Shown here: positions 1 through 9,895 of the stretch, one piece after another
Position numbering within the stretch: position 1 is the first letter of the stretch
How the letters are laid out: each line of letters opens with the position of its first letter
Source of the DNA: Paenibacillus sonchi
GTDB lineage: Bacteria; Bacillota; Bacilli; Paenibacillales; Paenibacillaceae
Direction: 5' to 3'
Length of the DNA stretch: 64,000 bases
Assembly: GCF_016772475.1 (NCBI RefSeq)
Contig: NZ_CP068595.1
Coordinates: 3,410,001 to 3,474,000, forward strand
Program-made: the position numbers and the translations under genes
Notes under the pieces: model-generated
The model's input: the letters and a program-made list of their open reading frames with translations, nothing else
What the model was told of the DNA's origin: nothing
Databases searched by the model: none

Positions 1-174
1 CGCGGCAAAGGGGTTATATGCTTTTTTCCGTCCAAAGCTGTACACCTCACTCAGCTCCCTGTCAAAAGCAATCGAAGCGTGATTAAGTTCCGCTCTGGTA
101 AACCATTTAATAATTCCGCTAAAAGCAGTGCCCGTTCCGGTAAGCACAACATAGATATTTCGGTTTGCATTCAT
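1..174 (-). CDS. N-terminus of an uncharacterised protein, possibly permuted papain-like (partial)
   Basis: The first 58 codons are visible; the gene runs off the left edge. It starts at an ATG (complement of 172-174) behind an AAAGGGA ribosome binding site at about 181-187. The translation opens MNANRNIYVVLTGTGTAF and continues with LNHASIAF and VYSFGRK motifs. This pattern resembles Firmicute proteins of the YiiX/permuted NlpC/P60 type, in which the His of NHAS would belong to the active site. That assignment comes from memory of the family and is uncertain because the rest is missing. It is transcribed away from tkt. Confidence 0.65.
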   Translation of the reverse strand, partial: MNANRNIYVVLTGTGTAFSGIIKWFTRAELNHASIAFDRELSEVYSFGRKKAYNPFAA

Positions 175-562
175 CTTTGAGATCCCTTTCTGCTGGAAAT
201 AGTGTTATCCGGTTAATCGCTTGCTTAAGTAATTCCATCTTACTGTATATTCCAGCGTTGTAAAACAAACTTTAGTCTTATTCAGTTACTGGACCAAAGG
301 CTAAGTCGGAAACTGGTCCTATGCACGTTGCAGGGATTATCAATGGGTTATGAATGAGTCAGGTATAGTTCAAAGTACAGCGCTTTCATTATTTCTATCA
401 TACTCTACATTTGCTGAAGCGGCTTTTTATTTTCATAGGAACGGGCTGTTTTTTTGCTGCAATCAGGATTAGCCCGCTGCAAGGACTCTGGGAAAATAAA
501 TGAATAGATTCGGCTGAAGCCGCAAAAAATAAGCTGTTCTAACATGGGGTCTGTAAAAACAA

Positions 563-592
563 TTGGAATTGCTTCCACATTAGTGTTACAAT
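563..592 (+). promoter_or_regulatory. Candidate sigma-A promoter of tkt
   Basis: TTGGAA (563-568) and TACAAT (587-592) are separated by 18 bp and lie 44 bp before the tkt start codon. The rest of the 460 bp between the left-edge gene and tkt holds no gene I can support. It contains one short inverted repeat, GGACCA (291-296) and TGGTCC (314-319), of unknown role. Confidence 0.45.
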
Positions 593-635
593 AATAGTCA
601 AAATGACATTCTTGATTACGAGGAGGATTATTTTC

Positions 636-2684
636 ATGACTGAACAGGCAAAAGAACAAGCAATCCATAAAGAAGAAAACTCCACCGTGGATAACCTGGC
701 CATCACGACGATCCGCACGCTTGCCATTGACGCGATTGAAAAAGCAAATTCCGGTCATCCGGGAATGCCGATGGGTTCAGCTCCAATGGGGTATCAGCTG
801 TTTGCGAAGACTATGAATCATAATCCGGAGCACCCGACTTGGGTCAACCGTGACCGTTTTGTGCTGTCCGCAGGACACGGTTCCATGCTGCTGTACAGCC
901 TGCTGCACCTTAGCGGCTATGATCTGCCAATGGAGGAACTGAAGCAATTCCGCCAATGGGGAAGCCTGACACCGGGACATCCGGAGTTCGGTCATACTGC
1001 AGGTGTTGATGCAACTACAGGTCCGCTTGGACAAGGTATCGGTATGGCCGTAGGGATGGCGATGGCTGAAGCCCAGCTTGGCGCTACCTACAATAAAGGT
1101 GATCATAATGTAATTGACCACTATACGTACGCAATCTGCGGCGATGGCGATTTAATGGAAGGGATTTCCTCCGAGTCTGCTTCGCTTGCCGGTCATTTGA
1201 AGCTTGGCAAACTGATTGTGCTCTACGATTCCAATGATATTTCGCTGGACGGGAAGCTGAACCTGGCATTCTCCGAAAATGTAGCCAAACGTTTTGAAGC
1301 TTACGGCTGGCAAGTTCTGCGTGTGGAAGACGGCAACGACCTTCCGGCCATCAGCCAAGCGATTAGCGAGGCACAGGCCGAGAGCGGCAAACCAACCTTG
1401 ATCGAAGTGAAGACCGTCATCGGCTACGGCAGCCCGAACAAGCAAGGTAAAGGCGGCCACGGCGGTACTCACGGTTCTCCGCTGGGAGCAGAAGAAGCGA
1501 AGCTGACGAAGGATTTCTACAAATGGGTGTACGAAGAGAATTTCTATGTGCCGGATGAAGTCCGTGTACGTTTTGCTGAAGTGAAGGAAAAAGGCATTGC
1601 AGCCAACAAGGCCTGGGACGAGAAATTCGCTGCTTACAAAAAAGCATACCCAGAGCTTGCGGCTCAACTGGAAAGAGCGCTGAACGGCGAGCTTCCTGAA
1701 GGCTGGGATGCCAATCTTCCGTTCTACAAAGCTGAAGACAAAGCGGTTTCCACGCGTGTTGCTTCCGGTAATGCTCTGAACGGGCTTACGGCTGGTGTTC
1801 CGCAGCTGGTGGGCGGTTCCGCCGACCTCGAAAGCTCGACAATGACCCATCTGAACGGTCTTGACCAATTCACTCCGGATTCCTACGGTGGCCGCAATAT
1901 CTATTTCGGCGTCCGCGAGTTCGGTATGGCTGCGGCGATGAACGGGATTGCCCTGCACAGCGGCCTTAAGGTATTTGGCGGCACCTTCTTCGTATTCACT
2001 GACTACCTCCGTCCGGCGGTTCGTCTGGCTTCAATTATGAAGCTGCCGGTAACTTACGTGCTGACGCATGACAGTATCGCTGTCGGTGAAGACGGTCCTA
2101 CCCATGAACCGATTGAGCAGCTTGCATCCCTGCGCATCATTCCGGGTCTTACGGTTATCCGTCCGGCTGACGGCAATGAGACTTCTGCAGCCTGGGCATA
2201 TGCGATGGAAAATACATCAAATCCGGTAGCGCTGGTGCTTACCCGCCAAAACCTGCCGATCCTGCAGGGCACCGTGGACGGAGTACGCGACAACATCAAA
2301 CGCGGCGGTTATGTGATTTCCGATTCCAAGAACGGAACACCGCAGGCACAGATTATCGCAACAGGCTCTGAGGTTCAATTGGCCGTAAAAGCACAGGCCG
2401 CTCTTGCCGAAGAAGGCATCGATGTCCGTGTCATCAGCTTGCCGAGCTGGGATCTGTTCGAGAAGCAGGATAAAGCTTACCGTGATTCCGTTATCCTCCC
2501 AGAGGTCAAAGCCCGTCTGGCTATCGAGATGGCGCAGACCTTCGGCTGGGAACGTTACACTGGCGATCAGGGCGATATTCTTGGCATTACAACCTTCGGT
2601 GCTTCTGCACCTGGCGATACGGTAATCAAAGAATACGGCTTTACCGTGGAAAATGTAGTCAGCCGCGTCAAAGCCCTGCTATAA
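636..2684 (+). CDS. tkt: Transketolase
   Basis: Thiamine-diphosphate enzyme of the non-oxidative pentose phosphate pathway, moving two-carbon units between ketose and aldose phosphates. At 682 residues it has the usual length. Visible motifs are GHPGMPMG near the N-terminus, the ThDP signature starting GDGDLMEG with its downstream N, the glycine-rich [19 protein letters not shown] in the pyrimidine domain, and the substrate loop [18 protein letters not shown] 636 is preferred over upstream codons because AGGAGGA (621-627) lies 8 bp before it. ppnP follows 34 bp downstream, so the two are probably cotranscribed. The product is cytosolic. Confidence 0.97.
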   Translation: MTEQAKEQAIHKEENSTVDNLAITTIRTLAIDAIEKANSGHPGMPMGSAPMGYQLFAKTMNHNPEHPTWVNRDRFVLSAGHGSMLLYSLLHLSGYDLPMEELKQFRQWGSLTPGHPEFGHTAGVDATTGPLGQGIGMAVGMAMAEAQLGATYNKGDHNVIDHYTYAICGDGDLMEGISSESASLAGHLKLGKLIVLYDSNDISLDGKLNLAFSENVAKRFEAYGWQVLRVEDGNDLPAISQAISEAQAESGKPTLIEVKTVIGYGSPNKQGKGGHGGTHGSPLGAEEAKLTKDFYKWVYEENFYVPDEVRVRFAEVKEKGIAANKAWDEKFAAYKKAYPELAAQLERALNGELPEGWDANLPFYKAEDKAVSTRVASGNALNGLTAGVPQLVGGSADLESSTMTHLNGLDQFTPDSYGGRNIYFGVREFGMAAAMNGIALHSGLKVFGGTFFVFTDYLRPAVRLASIMKLPVTYVLTHDSIAVGEDGPTHEPIEQLASLRIIPGLTVIRPADGNETSAAWAYAMENTSNPVALVLTRQNLPILQGTVDGVRDNIKRGGYVISDSKNGTPQAQIIATGSEVQLAVKAQAALAEEGIDVRVISLPSWDLFEKQDKAYRDSVILPEVKARLAIEMAQTFGWERYTGDQGDILGITTFGASAPGDTVIKEYGFTVENVVSRVKALL

Positions 2685-2718
2685 TAGACGGATTAAGGAC
2701 AAAGGGGAGAATAAGCAG

Positions 2719-3036
2719 ATGAGTCAGTTCACCAACGCGACAATTCAAAAAGCAGCTAATATTTATTACGATGGAAAAGTTACCAGCCGCACGGTTACTT
2801 TGCAGGATGGCACTAAGGTGACGCTTGGCATCATGCTGCCTGGAGTATATGAGTTTGGTACGGAAGGTCCAGAGACGATGGAAATTCTGTCCGGCGAGCT
2901 GAAAGTACTGCTTCCCGGTACAGATGTCTGGAAGGAAATCAAAGGCACAGATACCTTTCACGTTCCCGGCAACTCCAAGTTTGCGCTGGAAGTATTTGCA
3001 TTAACTGATTATTGCTGTTCTTACCCGGTTTTGTAA
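2719..3036 (+). CDS. ppnP: Pyrimidine/purine nucleoside phosphorylase PpnP (DUF1255)
   Basis: Small cupin-fold protein of 105 residues, the full family length. Members split nucleosides with phosphate into free base and ribose 1-phosphate. Family hallmarks are [16 protein letters not shown], followed by MEILSGEL and the C-terminal FHVPGNS.F.L segment. An AGGGGAGA ribosome binding site lies just upstream. The gene sits 34 bp after tkt and before a strong terminator, so tkt-ppnP looks like a two-gene operon. Ribose released from nucleosides could enter the pentose phosphate pathway through transketolase; that link is inferred from position. Confidence 0.9.
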   Translation: MSQFTNATIQKAANIYYDGKVTSRTVTLQDGTKVTLGIMLPGVYEFGTEGPETMEILSGELKVLLPGTDVWKEIKGTDTFHVPGNSKFALEVFALTDYCCSYPVL

Positions 3037-3059
3037 TTAAATCTATAGGATGAAATGAT

Positions 3060-3095
3060 GTCCCGGCAGCTTCGGCTGCTGGGACACTTTTTTTG
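3060..3095 (+). terminator. Rho-independent terminator of tkt-ppnP
   Basis: A perfect 11-bp stem, GTCCCGGCAGC / GCTGCTGGGAC, with a TTCG tetraloop is followed by ACTTTTTTTG. It lies 23 bp after the ppnP stop codon. Confidence 0.92.
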
Positions 3096-3215
3096 ATCAC
3101 ATAGATGAATCTACCAATTATTAATATTGACGGCTTAAGTTACGTTCTCATATACTTCCACTAGCTACTAGAGAGAATTAACACTTCTCAGGCAGATTGA
3201 ATGGGGGATGGGAAT

Positions 3216-4814
3216 GTGGTAAGGTTACGCTTTTGCAAGGAAATACATAGGGTTAGGCTAGTTTTTTTCAGTTTTATGTTACTAGGCTCATTATTCACCA
3301 TTACAGGATCAGTACAGGCAGCGGCAAACATTGTAAACCCCAATCAGGTATATTCCTATACTGTGATGCAAAGGGATATTGAAAGATTAGTGAAGGAATA
3401 TCCTGATCTGGTATCTTCAGAATCGCTGGGACAAACTGCTTATGGACGGCAGCTGTGGGCGGTGAAGCTAGGCCGGGGAGAATCCGTACTGTTTCTTAAC
3501 GGGTCGCATCATGCCAGAGAATGGATGACAAGTGCGTTGCTGATGAAAATGATCGATACATATGCCCAAGCCTATTACAGCAATGGCAAAATTGCGGATT
3601 ATAACGTACGAAGCTTATTGGACGAAGTCAGCATCTGGGTCGTTCCGATGGTAAACCCGGATGGTGTTACTTTATCCCAGCAGGGTACAGCGGGGCTGCC
3701 GGTGAATCTGGCCCAAACGCTGCGCCGGTATAACGGAAACAGCACTAATTTTAACCGCTGGAAAGCAAATATGCAGGGAATTGACCTTAACCGCCAATAT
3801 CCGGCGAGCTGGACTACGATTCAGGATGCGGTCAAGTATCCCTGGTATCAGAACTACAAAGGACAGAAGCCGGGGCAAGCTCCTGAAGTGCAGATGATGA
3901 TGGATTTTACACATAAGGTTGATCCGGAAGTTACAATTTCCTACCATAGCTCCGGGGAAATCATATTTTGGCACTTCAACACTTTGAACAGCAATCTGGT
4001 CCGTGACAAAACCATGGCCCGGGCCCTTGGCAGCCTGACGGGATACTCTCTGGTGACTCCACAGAAGAATCCTTCAGGCGGCGGTTATAAAGACTGGTTC
4101 ATTCAGGAGTATGGCCGTCCCGGATTTACGATTGAAATTGCAAATTATGCCGGTGAGAGCAGTGTTCCGTTAAGGCAGTTTAGCGGAATCTGGTCTGAGA
4201 ATAAGGAAGTTGGGCTTTATTCTGCGCTGCAGTCCTATTCGTTATGGCTGGGGAAGCAAAAGATCCAATATCTGCAGCAAACCATGAGCCTGCTGGGAGG
4301 AACGGAATTCTATACTAAAATCGGGGCTGCAGCCGGCGGGACCACTCTACAACCGCAAAATCTTCAGGTTATTGCACGGAAGGGCGACTGGTATCAGGTA
4401 CAAGCAGATAAAGGGCCGGGATGGATTCATCCCTCACCGGGAAAGCTGGCAATCATCGAGGAGATTACGGCAACTGCTGAATTGAAAGTGAGCGCACCCG
4501 CTTATAAATATCCGGATGCCTTCTCTCCTAAGGTGACCGTTCTTACTCCGCAAACCGTCCAGGTATCAGGAAGATGGGGAAGCTGGCTGTTAGCCTCGAC
4601 CCCAGGCGGGCAGTGGTGGATTGACGGGCGAAAGGCAGAACTCAAATGGCCAATAATAGAGGAAGCTGCACAAAATACAGCAACCGATGCTGATACAACA
4701 GATACCGATACAACCGATGCTGATACAGCGGGTGCTGATACAACGGGTGCTGATACAGCGGCCGATGTTGAGCAGCCCGGGCAAACACCGCCAGCTGCTG
4801 CAACTACCCCATAA
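3216..4814 (+). CDS. Secreted M14-family zinc carboxypeptidase with SH3-like tail
   Basis: Signal sequence, then an M14 metallopeptidase domain (about residues 50-345 counted from ATG 3201). Zinc ligands are H104 and E107 in HHAREW and H249 in ISYHSSGE; the catalytic glutamate is E312 in FTIEIAN; DLNRQYP carries substrate-binding residues. Two small SH3/GW-like segments follow at about 370-415 and 430-475, then a Thr/Asp/Ala-rich tail of pentapeptide repeats. A role in trimming peptidoglycan stem peptides is plausible but not shown. The start is uncertain: GTG 3216 has GGGGGA seven bases upstream, while ATG 3201 has no good site. A terminator follows. Confidence 0.85.
   Translation: MVRLRFCKEIHRVRLVFFSFMLLGSLFTITGSVQAAANIVNPNQVYSYTVMQRDIERLVKEYPDLVSSESLGQTAYGRQLWAVKLGRGESVLFLNGSHHAREWMTSALLMKMIDTYAQAYYSNGKIADYNVRSLLDEVSIWVVPMVNPDGVTLSQQGTAGLPVNLAQTLRRYNGNSTNFNRWKANMQGIDLNRQYPASWTTIQDAVKYPWYQNYKGQKPGQAPEVQMMMDFTHKVDPEVTISYHSSGEIIFWHFNTLNSNLVRDKTMARALGSLTGYSLVTPQKNPSGGGYKDWFIQEYGRPGFTIEIANYAGESSVPLRQFSGIWSENKEVGLYSALQSYSLWLGKQKIQYLQQTMSLLGGTEFYTKIGAAAGGTTLQPQNLQVIARKGDWYQVQADKGPGWIHPSPGKLAIIEEITATAELKVSAPAYKYPDAFSPKVTVLTPQTVQVSGRWGSWLLASTPGGQWWIDGRKAELKWPIIEEAAQNTATDADTTDTDTTDADTAGADTTGADTAADVEQPGQTPPAAATTP
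4683..4757 (+). repeat. Five 15-bp tandem repeats inside the carboxypeptidase gene
   Basis: Five in-frame 15-bp units encode TDADT, TDTDT, TDADT, AGADT and TGADT. The DNA units are close to each other (ACCGATGCTGATACA type), so the array could gain or lose units without shifting frame. It codes for a flexible acidic C-terminal tail outside the enzymatic domain. Confidence 0.85.
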
Positions 4815-4847
4815 ACCGCAAACAAGTTCATAATGGATGTATTTCTA

Positions 4848-4876
4848 GAGTCCTGCTATTAGCGGGCTCTTTTTGT
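4848..4876 (+). terminator. Terminator after the carboxypeptidase gene
   Basis: The stem GAGTCCTGCT / AGCGGGCTC has an ATT loop, one G-T mismatch and a TTTTTG tail. The remaining 240 bp up to the next gene are AT-rich and hold nothing else I recognise. Confidence 0.75.
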
Positions 4877-5120
4877 TTTAACGTATACAATATATGCTGA
4901 GCGCTGCATTGCATCCTTCCATTTCTTGCTGAAACAGGACCCGCTATCTTTGAAGGAACATGAAGCCGCGTTTACTTGTTATGCATGTATATGTACTTGC
5001 CAGTCAAACCGAAATTTGTTATTCTGTAATAAGAACATATGTTTGCGTTGCGGTTATAGAAAATATTATTTCTTTCAGTTGTTTTGGTCCTAATATTCAA
5101 ATGTGCGTAGGAGTGAGATC

Positions 5121-5942
5121 ATGCTGTATTCGGATAATTACATAACGTTTAACTATGAAGAGGCCGGAGAGGGCAAGCCGATGCTGATCCTTCATGGTAA
5201 CGGCCCGGATCACCGAATGATGATGAGCTGTATGGAACCTCTATTCTCCAGTCAAGACCAATATAGGCGGATCTACGTTGATTTGCCTGGGATGGGAATG
5301 TCACCTGCCGCAGAATGGATCCGTTCTTCGGATGATATGCTGCGTGCGGTCAAGATGATGATTGAAGCGTTAATACCCAATGAACGTTTTCTTTTTGTGG
5401 GCCAATCTTACGGCGGCTATCTGGCAAGAGGACTGCTGGGAGAATATGCGGAGTTAATCGATGGTTTGTTTCTGCTCTGTCCCTGTGTAATTGCTGAATC
5501 CTCCAAAAGGGAGCTTCCGCCGCACCAGGTGATGGTCCAGGATGCTGAATTGCTGGAAGAGCTGAGTGCAGCGGACAGAGAGGAATTCGTCTCCATTGCA
5601 GTTGTGCAGGATAGAACTGTATGGGAGCGGTTCAGCCGTGAGATACTATGCGGCCTCCAACTGGCGGATGAAGCCTTTATGGAGCGGATAAAAGCGGATG
5701 GTGGCTATCCCTTCAGCTTCGAGGCAGATGCTATCGCTCCCTTTGAGAAGCCAAGTCTGATCATAACAGGAAGGCAAGATTCAATGACAGGATATAAGGA
5801 TGTCTGGAAGCTATTGGATTTCTTGCCGCACGCGACGTTTGCGGTTCTGGACCGTGCCGGTCATAATCTGCATCTGGAGCAAGATGAGCTGTTTAAGGCT
5901 ATGGCAAGAGAATGGCTCTCAAGAGTAAGCAGCGAGACCTGA
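5121..5942 (+). CDS. Alpha/beta-fold hydrolase
   Basis: A 273-residue cytosolic protein of the alpha/beta hydrolase superfamily. LHGNG (24-28) forms the oxyanion region, GQSYGG is the nucleophile elbow with S96, D220 in TGRQDS is the likely acid, and H248 in RAGHNLH is the catalytic histidine. All triad residues are present, so it should be active; the substrate cannot be told. ATG 5121 is chosen over ATG 5103 because AGGAGTGAG lies just before it. It stands alone, converging on the GNAT gene downstream. Confidence 0.85.
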   Translation: MLYSDNYITFNYEEAGEGKPMLILHGNGPDHRMMMSCMEPLFSSQDQYRRIYVDLPGMGMSPAAEWIRSSDDMLRAVKMMIEALIPNERFLFVGQSYGGYLARGLLGEYAELIDGLFLLCPCVIAESSKRELPPHQVMVQDAELLEELSAADREEFVSIAVVQDRTVWERFSREILCGLQLADEAFMERIKADGGYPFSFEADAIAPFEKPSLIITGRQDSMTGYKDVWKLLDFLPHATFAVLDRAGHNLHLEQDELFKAMAREWLSRVSSET

Positions 5943-5962
5943 ACATTAGCTTGGTCTGAACA

Positions 5963-6445
5963 TCAGCCTGAATGCTGCTCCGTCCGTTCATATTGAATAA
6001 GCGTTATACCGCTTTCCTCGATTTGAACTTCAGCGGTCTGCACAAAGCCCAGCTTCTCATAGAAGTAGTGGTTCCTGACCGCCCAGGAGGGGGTGTCCAG
6101 TGTCCATTTATGGGCGTTGGGGAAAGTGCTGAATAAGAAATGAAAGACATCCTGGCCATACCCCCGGTTCTGATACAGCGGGTCAATAAAGATTCGGCCC
6201 AGATGGTATTCCTCTCCACCCGGTGAAGGGAAAATTATCATTCCGCCGATGATGTGCTCATCAGCAAGCAGCTTGTAGTATAGGCCTTTTTCCATCATTT
6301 CACTCTGCCACGAACTGGAGCTGTATCCTGGAGGCCCGTCTTCGGCCTTGTTCTGGAACCGGCGCGCATCTTCATCGAAGGTTCTTTTTTGGACTTCCGC
6401 CAACAGGCCGGCATCCTGAGGTTCGGCTATAAGAATAGACAGCAT
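5963..6445 (-). CDS. GNAT-family N-acetyltransferase
   Basis: A 160-residue single-domain acetyltransferase. The acetyl-CoA loop reads NRGYGQ around residue 94, preceded by the beta-4 strand GRIFIDP, and NHYFYEKLGF is the usual C-terminal motif. It begins at ATG 6445 behind AAGGAGG. The acceptor substrate is unknown. It follows the dehydrogenase gene on the same strand, but 179 bp separate them, so cotranscription is uncertain. Confidence 0.85.
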   Translation of the reverse strand: MLSILIAEPQDAGLLAEVQKRTFDEDARRFQNKAEDGPPGYSSSSWQSEMMEKGLYYKLLADEHIIGGMIIFPSPGGEEYHLGRIFIDPLYQNRGYGQDVFHFLFSTFPNAHKWTLDTPSWAVRNHYFYEKLGFVQTAEVQIEESGITLIQYERTEQHSG

Positions 6446-6553
6446 GTAATGGTCCTCCTTGGTGTTTTATGTAAATTCCATATTGCTCTGCTGAAGGCAA
6501 ATGGGCGAAGCATCCGGTTGGGCAGATCAGCTGCGGCAGCTTCTGCAGCAGAA

Positions 6554-6579
6554 GACGCAGCCTACACTGCGGCTGCGTC
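6554..6579 (-). terminator. Hairpin downstream of the dehydrogenase gene
   Basis: GACGCAGCC / GGCTGCGTC forms a perfect 9-bp stem with an 8-nt loop, 46 bp past the stop of the minus-strand dehydrogenase. There is no clear U-run, so a terminator role is only possible. Confidence 0.3.
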
Positions 6580-6624
6580 CGATTCACTTTGCTTGGGTTT
6601 CAACTTAGGCGGGAGGCCGGGAGC

Positions 6625-7527
6625 CTATTCCTTGCTTGCGCCCCCGCCGATCTTCTGGCCAATCCATTCCTCATAGGATTTGACCACTGCAGACAGATCC
6701 TCATCCCCATAGCCGTGGTTGAACCCGGCCTGGAACATGCTTTTGGCCACGCCAAGCATGGGGGAAGGCACGCCTGTGGAGTCGCTGAGCGAGGAAGCCA
6801 GCTTGAGGTCCTTCAGCATCAGCGCAAGGGAGAACTGGTTGCTGAAATCATTGTCTATGATCTTCTGGCCTTTCAGTTCAGCTTGTTTGCTGCCCGCCGA
6901 ACCGTTCTTCACCAGCTCCAGGAACTTGTCTGCGGGCACGCCCGACTTCACGGCGATGGAGAAGCCTTCGGCGAGCGCGACATTATGAATGCCGACCATG
7001 GCGTTGTGGGCCAGCTTAGCGACAGCGCCGCTGCCGTTGCCGCCCATATGCAGGAGCAGCCTGCCCATGGAGTCGAAGATATCACGGTGCTGATCAATGA
7101 CCCCGGTGCTGCCGCCAACCATGAACACCAGCGTGCCTTCGATGGCCGCAGGTTTGCTGCCGGTTACCGGCGCATCCAGGAAACTTCCGCCCCGCTCCTC
7201 CACGGCTGCGGCAATTTCCTTTGCCAAACCGGGGGAAATCGTGCTGGAATCCACAACCGTTGTCCCCGGCTGAAGGACAGCCAGGATGCCGCCGGTGCCG
7301 TAGAACACCTCGCGGATGGAATCATCGTTGCTGATCATGGTAATAATAACATCCTTGCCTTCGGCGGCATGTTGCGGCGTTGCAGCCACCCGGGCACCCT
7401 CTGCTCTCAGAGGTTCACTTTTGCTTGCTGTCCGGTTGTACACGGTAACCTCAAATCCGCTGCGCAGCAGGTTGGAAGCCATAGGTGCCCCCATCGTTCC
7501 GAGTCCGATAAAGCCGATCTGTTTCAT
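6625..7527 (-). CDS. NAD(P)-dependent beta-hydroxyacid dehydrogenase (3-hydroxyisobutyrate dehydrogenase family)
   Basis: A 300-residue oxidoreductase with an N-terminal Rossmann domain (GLGTMG, residues 9-14), the family substrate motif DAPVTGSKPAA near 119, and the catalytic lysine K171 in GAVAKLAHN. Relatives oxidise 3-hydroxyisobutyrate, tartronate semialdehyde or succinic semialdehyde-type compounds, and the sequence alone does not separate these. The start at ATG 7527 has AAGGTGGA upstream. A long open frame on the opposite strand (6589-7551) is treated as a shadow. Confidence 0.87.
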   Translation of the reverse strand: MKQIGFIGLGTMGAPMASNLLRSGFEVTVYNRTASKSEPLRAEGARVAATPQHAAEGKDVIITMISNDDSIREVFYGTGGILAVLQPGTTVVDSSTISPGLAKEIAAAVEERGGSFLDAPVTGSKPAAIEGTLVFMVGGSTGVIDQHRDIFDSMGRLLLHMGGNGSGAVAKLAHNAMVGIHNVALAEGFSIAVKSGVPADKFLELVKNGSAGSKQAELKGQKIIDNDFSNQFSLALMLKDLKLASSLSDSTGVPSPMLGVAKSMFQAGFNHGYGDEDLSAVVKSYEEWIGQKIGGGASKE

Positions 7528-7776
7528 TGCGTTTCCACCTTCGCTCTTTGAAATTGCATGCTTTTATATATTCTATCACGGCACCCTGGCTTGTTCCACA
7601 AAACGGTCCTTTGCTCTGTGCAGCAAGCGTTTCCACGAAACTTCCGAAAACATGGTTCAAAAGCCCGGGATGTGCCTAATGACCTTGCCAGTCAAGGCAA
7701 ATTAAAGTATCCTAATTATAAAGTTGTAACAAACGGTGTCAAATCCAAAGAGATAAACAGGAGGTAACCATTACCG

Positions 7777-9132
7777 ATGTCCAAGAAGATTAATTTTGAC
7801 TACACCAAAGCTCTCTCCTTCTTCAGCCAGCATGAGATTGACTACTTTGCCGCTCCGGTGAAGCTGGCCCACGAGCAGCTTCATAACAAGAGCGGAGCAG
7901 GCTCCGATTACCTGGGCTGGATCGATCTGCCTAAGGCTTATGACAAGGAAGAGTTCGCCCGTATCCAGCAGGCGGCCAAGAAGATTCAGAGCGATTCCGA
8001 TGTGCTCATCGTTATCGGTATCGGCGGCTCTTATCTGGGTGCGCGTGCAGCCATTGAGGCGCTCTCGCATTCCTTCTACAACAACCTTTCCAAGGACAAA
8101 CGCAAAACACCGGAAGTTTATTTTGCAGGGAACAACATCAGCTCTACATATATCACACACCTGCTTGACCTTGTAGAAGGCAAAGACTTCTCCGTGAACG
8201 TCATTTCCAAATCCGGTACAACTACTGAACCGGCTATCGCTTTCCGTATCTTCCGCGCAGCGCTGGAGAAGAAATACGGCAAGGAAGAGGCACGCAAGCG
8301 TATCTACGCTACCACCGACAAGGAAAAAGGCGCACTCAAGAAGCTTGCCAATGAAGAAGGCTATGAGTCGTTCATTATCCCTGACGATGTAGGCGGACGC
8401 TACTCGGTACTGACACCGGTAGGACTTCTGCCGATCGCTGTAGCGGGAATCAACATTGAAGAAATGATGCAAGGGGCCGCAGCCGCAGCGGATGAGTTCA
8501 ACAACCCGGATGTGGCTACCAACCAGAGCTATCAATATGCAGCTGTCCGCAATGCCTTGTACCGCAAGGGCAAAACAACAGAAATCCTCGTCAACTACGA
8601 GCCTTCCCTGCACTTTGTATCCGAATGGTGGAAGCAATTGTACGGCGAAAGCGAAGGCAAGGATTTCAAGGGCATCTATCCATCCTCCGTTGATTTCTCC
8701 ACGGATCTGCACTCCATGGGCCAATTCATTCAAGAGGGGAACCGCAACATTTTCGAAACGGTAATCCAGGTTGAAAAGGTCCAACATGAAATTTCGATCG
8801 AGAATGATCCGGATGATCTGGACGGCCTGAACTTCCTGACCGGCAAGACCATGGATTTTGTCAACAAAAAAGCGTTCCAGGGCACAATGCTGGCCCACAC
8901 TGACGGACAAGTTCCGAACCTGATTGTGACCATCCCGGATCAGACGCCTTATACCTTCGGGTACCTGGTGTACTTCTTTGAAAAAGCCTGCGGTATCAGC
9001 GGATACCTGCTGGGCGTCAACCCATTCGACCAACCGGGTGTAGAAGCATACAAGAAGAACATGTTCGCCCTGCTCGGCAAACCGGGCTACGAGAAAGAAA
9101 AGGCAGAGCTCGAAGCCAGACTTACCGAATAG
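7777..9132 (+). CDS. pgi: Glucose-6-phosphate isomerase
   Basis: Interconverts glucose 6-phosphate and fructose 6-phosphate in glycolysis and gluconeogenesis. The 451-residue length matches the short Firmicute form. Signatures seen are [19 protein letters not shown] in the sugar-phosphate site, [15 protein letters not shown] (PGI signature 1), and [15 protein letters not shown] with the catalytic lysine (signature 2). AGGAGGTAA precedes ATG 7777. It is probably monocistronic, with a strong hairpin after it. Confidence 0.97.
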   Translation: MSKKINFDYTKALSFFSQHEIDYFAAPVKLAHEQLHNKSGAGSDYLGWIDLPKAYDKEEFARIQQAAKKIQSDSDVLIVIGIGGSYLGARAAIEALSHSFYNNLSKDKRKTPEVYFAGNNISSTYITHLLDLVEGKDFSVNVISKSGTTTEPAIAFRIFRAALEKKYGKEEARKRIYATTDKEKGALKKLANEEGYESFIIPDDVGGRYSVLTPVGLLPIAVAGINIEEMMQGAAAAADEFNNPDVATNQSYQYAAVRNALYRKGKTTEILVNYEPSLHFVSEWWKQLYGESEGKDFKGIYPSSVDFSTDLHSMGQFIQEGNRNIFETVIQVEKVQHEISIENDPDDLDGLNFLTGKTMDFVNKKAFQGTMLAHTDGQVPNLIVTIPDQTPYTFGYLVYFFEKACGISGYLLGVNPFDQPGVEAYKKNMFALLGKPGYEKEKAELEARLTE

Positions 9133-9176
9133 CACTGCCGGACACCGCAGATCATTCATACTAGTATAGCCACCAG

Positions 9177-9214
9177 GGAGCAGACCAGAGGTAATCCATA
9201 CCATGGCCTGCTCC
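9177..9214 (+). terminator. Bulged hairpin after pgi, possible terminator
   Basis: GGAGCAG, CCA and GGTA pair in order with TACC, TGG and CTGCTCC, giving 14 pairs with small bulges. The following TAATATATATC is AT-rich but not a U-run, so termination is likely but not certain. Confidence 0.5.
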
Positions 9215-9256
9215 TAATATATATCAAGATATTATTTGGATGTAAGGAATGGAATA

Positions 9257-9892
9257 ATGATGCTGGAACAATACCGGACGGTGCGCTCTCCCGGTTCCCG
9301 GGAAGTCGTAATCCGTAAGTCACGCTTCATCGGCCACGTAATGCCGGTGGAGACCGAAGAAGAAGCGGTGCAATTTATCGAGAACATCAAGAAGCAGCAT
9401 TGGAATGCCACACATAACTGCTCTGGATATATGATTGGCGAGCGGGACGAGATCCAGAGACAGTCGGATGACGGGGAGCCGAGTGGAACGGCCGGTAAAC
9501 CGATTTTGGAGGTAATTCGCAGCCAAAACGTTAAAAATGTCGCAATTGTTGTTACCCGTTATTTCGGAGGCATTATGCTGGGCGCAGGCGGATTAATCCG
9601 GGCCTATACGGACGGCGCTGTCCTGGCACTCGAAGCTGGAGAAGTAATCACCCGTGTGCTGAGGCGTGAGGTATTTGTGGAAATTGACTATACCTGGCTG
9701 GGCAAGGTTGAGAATGAGCTTAGAGGAAGAGGCATACAGACTGGTGAAACTTTGTTTACGGATAAAGTTACGCTGCTGTGTCTGCCGCGCAATGATGAGG
9801 GAGACGCATTTATGGCATGGATAACGGATCTTACCCAGGGGCAAGCGCTGGTTACAGAAGGGCGGCGGCTTTACTACAGCGAAGGGGAATAA
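9257..9892 (+). CDS. yigZ: YigZ/IMPACT-family protein (UPF0029)
   Basis: A 211-residue member of the IMPACT family. The conserved core includes SRFIGHV, THNCSGYMIG, the acidic SDDGEPSGTAGKPIL and VTRYFGGIMLGAGGLIRAY, followed by a ferredoxin-like C-terminal domain. The bacterial role is unclear; a link to translation or ribosomes is proposed for relatives. ATG 9257 is preferred over 9236 because TAAGGAATGG lies just ahead of it. The TetR gene begins 3 bp after the stop, so the two share a transcript. Confidence 0.88.
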   Translation: MMLEQYRTVRSPGSREVVIRKSRFIGHVMPVETEEEAVQFIENIKKQHWNATHNCSGYMIGERDEIQRQSDDGEPSGTAGKPILEVIRSQNVKNVAIVVTRYFGGIMLGAGGLIRAYTDGAVLALEAGEVITRVLRREVFVEIDYTWLGKVENELRGRGIQTGETLFTDKVTLLCLPRNDEGDAFMAWITDLTQGQALVTEGRRLYYSEGE

Positions 9893-9895
9893 GAT

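Noticed and set aside
505..530. Terminator-like hairpin CGGCT/AGCCG before tkt
   Set aside because: The stem is only five pairs and is followed by A-rich, not T-rich, sequence.
1152..1958. A 268-codon minus-strand frame inside tkt
   Set aside because: Shadow of transketolase; no independent evidence.
6589..7551. A 320-codon plus-strand frame opposite the beta-hydroxyacid dehydrogenase
   Set aside because: It mirrors the dehydrogenase codon by codon and shows no family pattern or ribosome binding site.
7771..9204. A 477-codon open frame antisense to pgi, longer than pgi itself
   Set aside because: pgi has every family signature and a good ribosome binding site. The antisense frame has no recognisable motif, and long antisense frames are expected opposite GC-rich, codon-biased genes.
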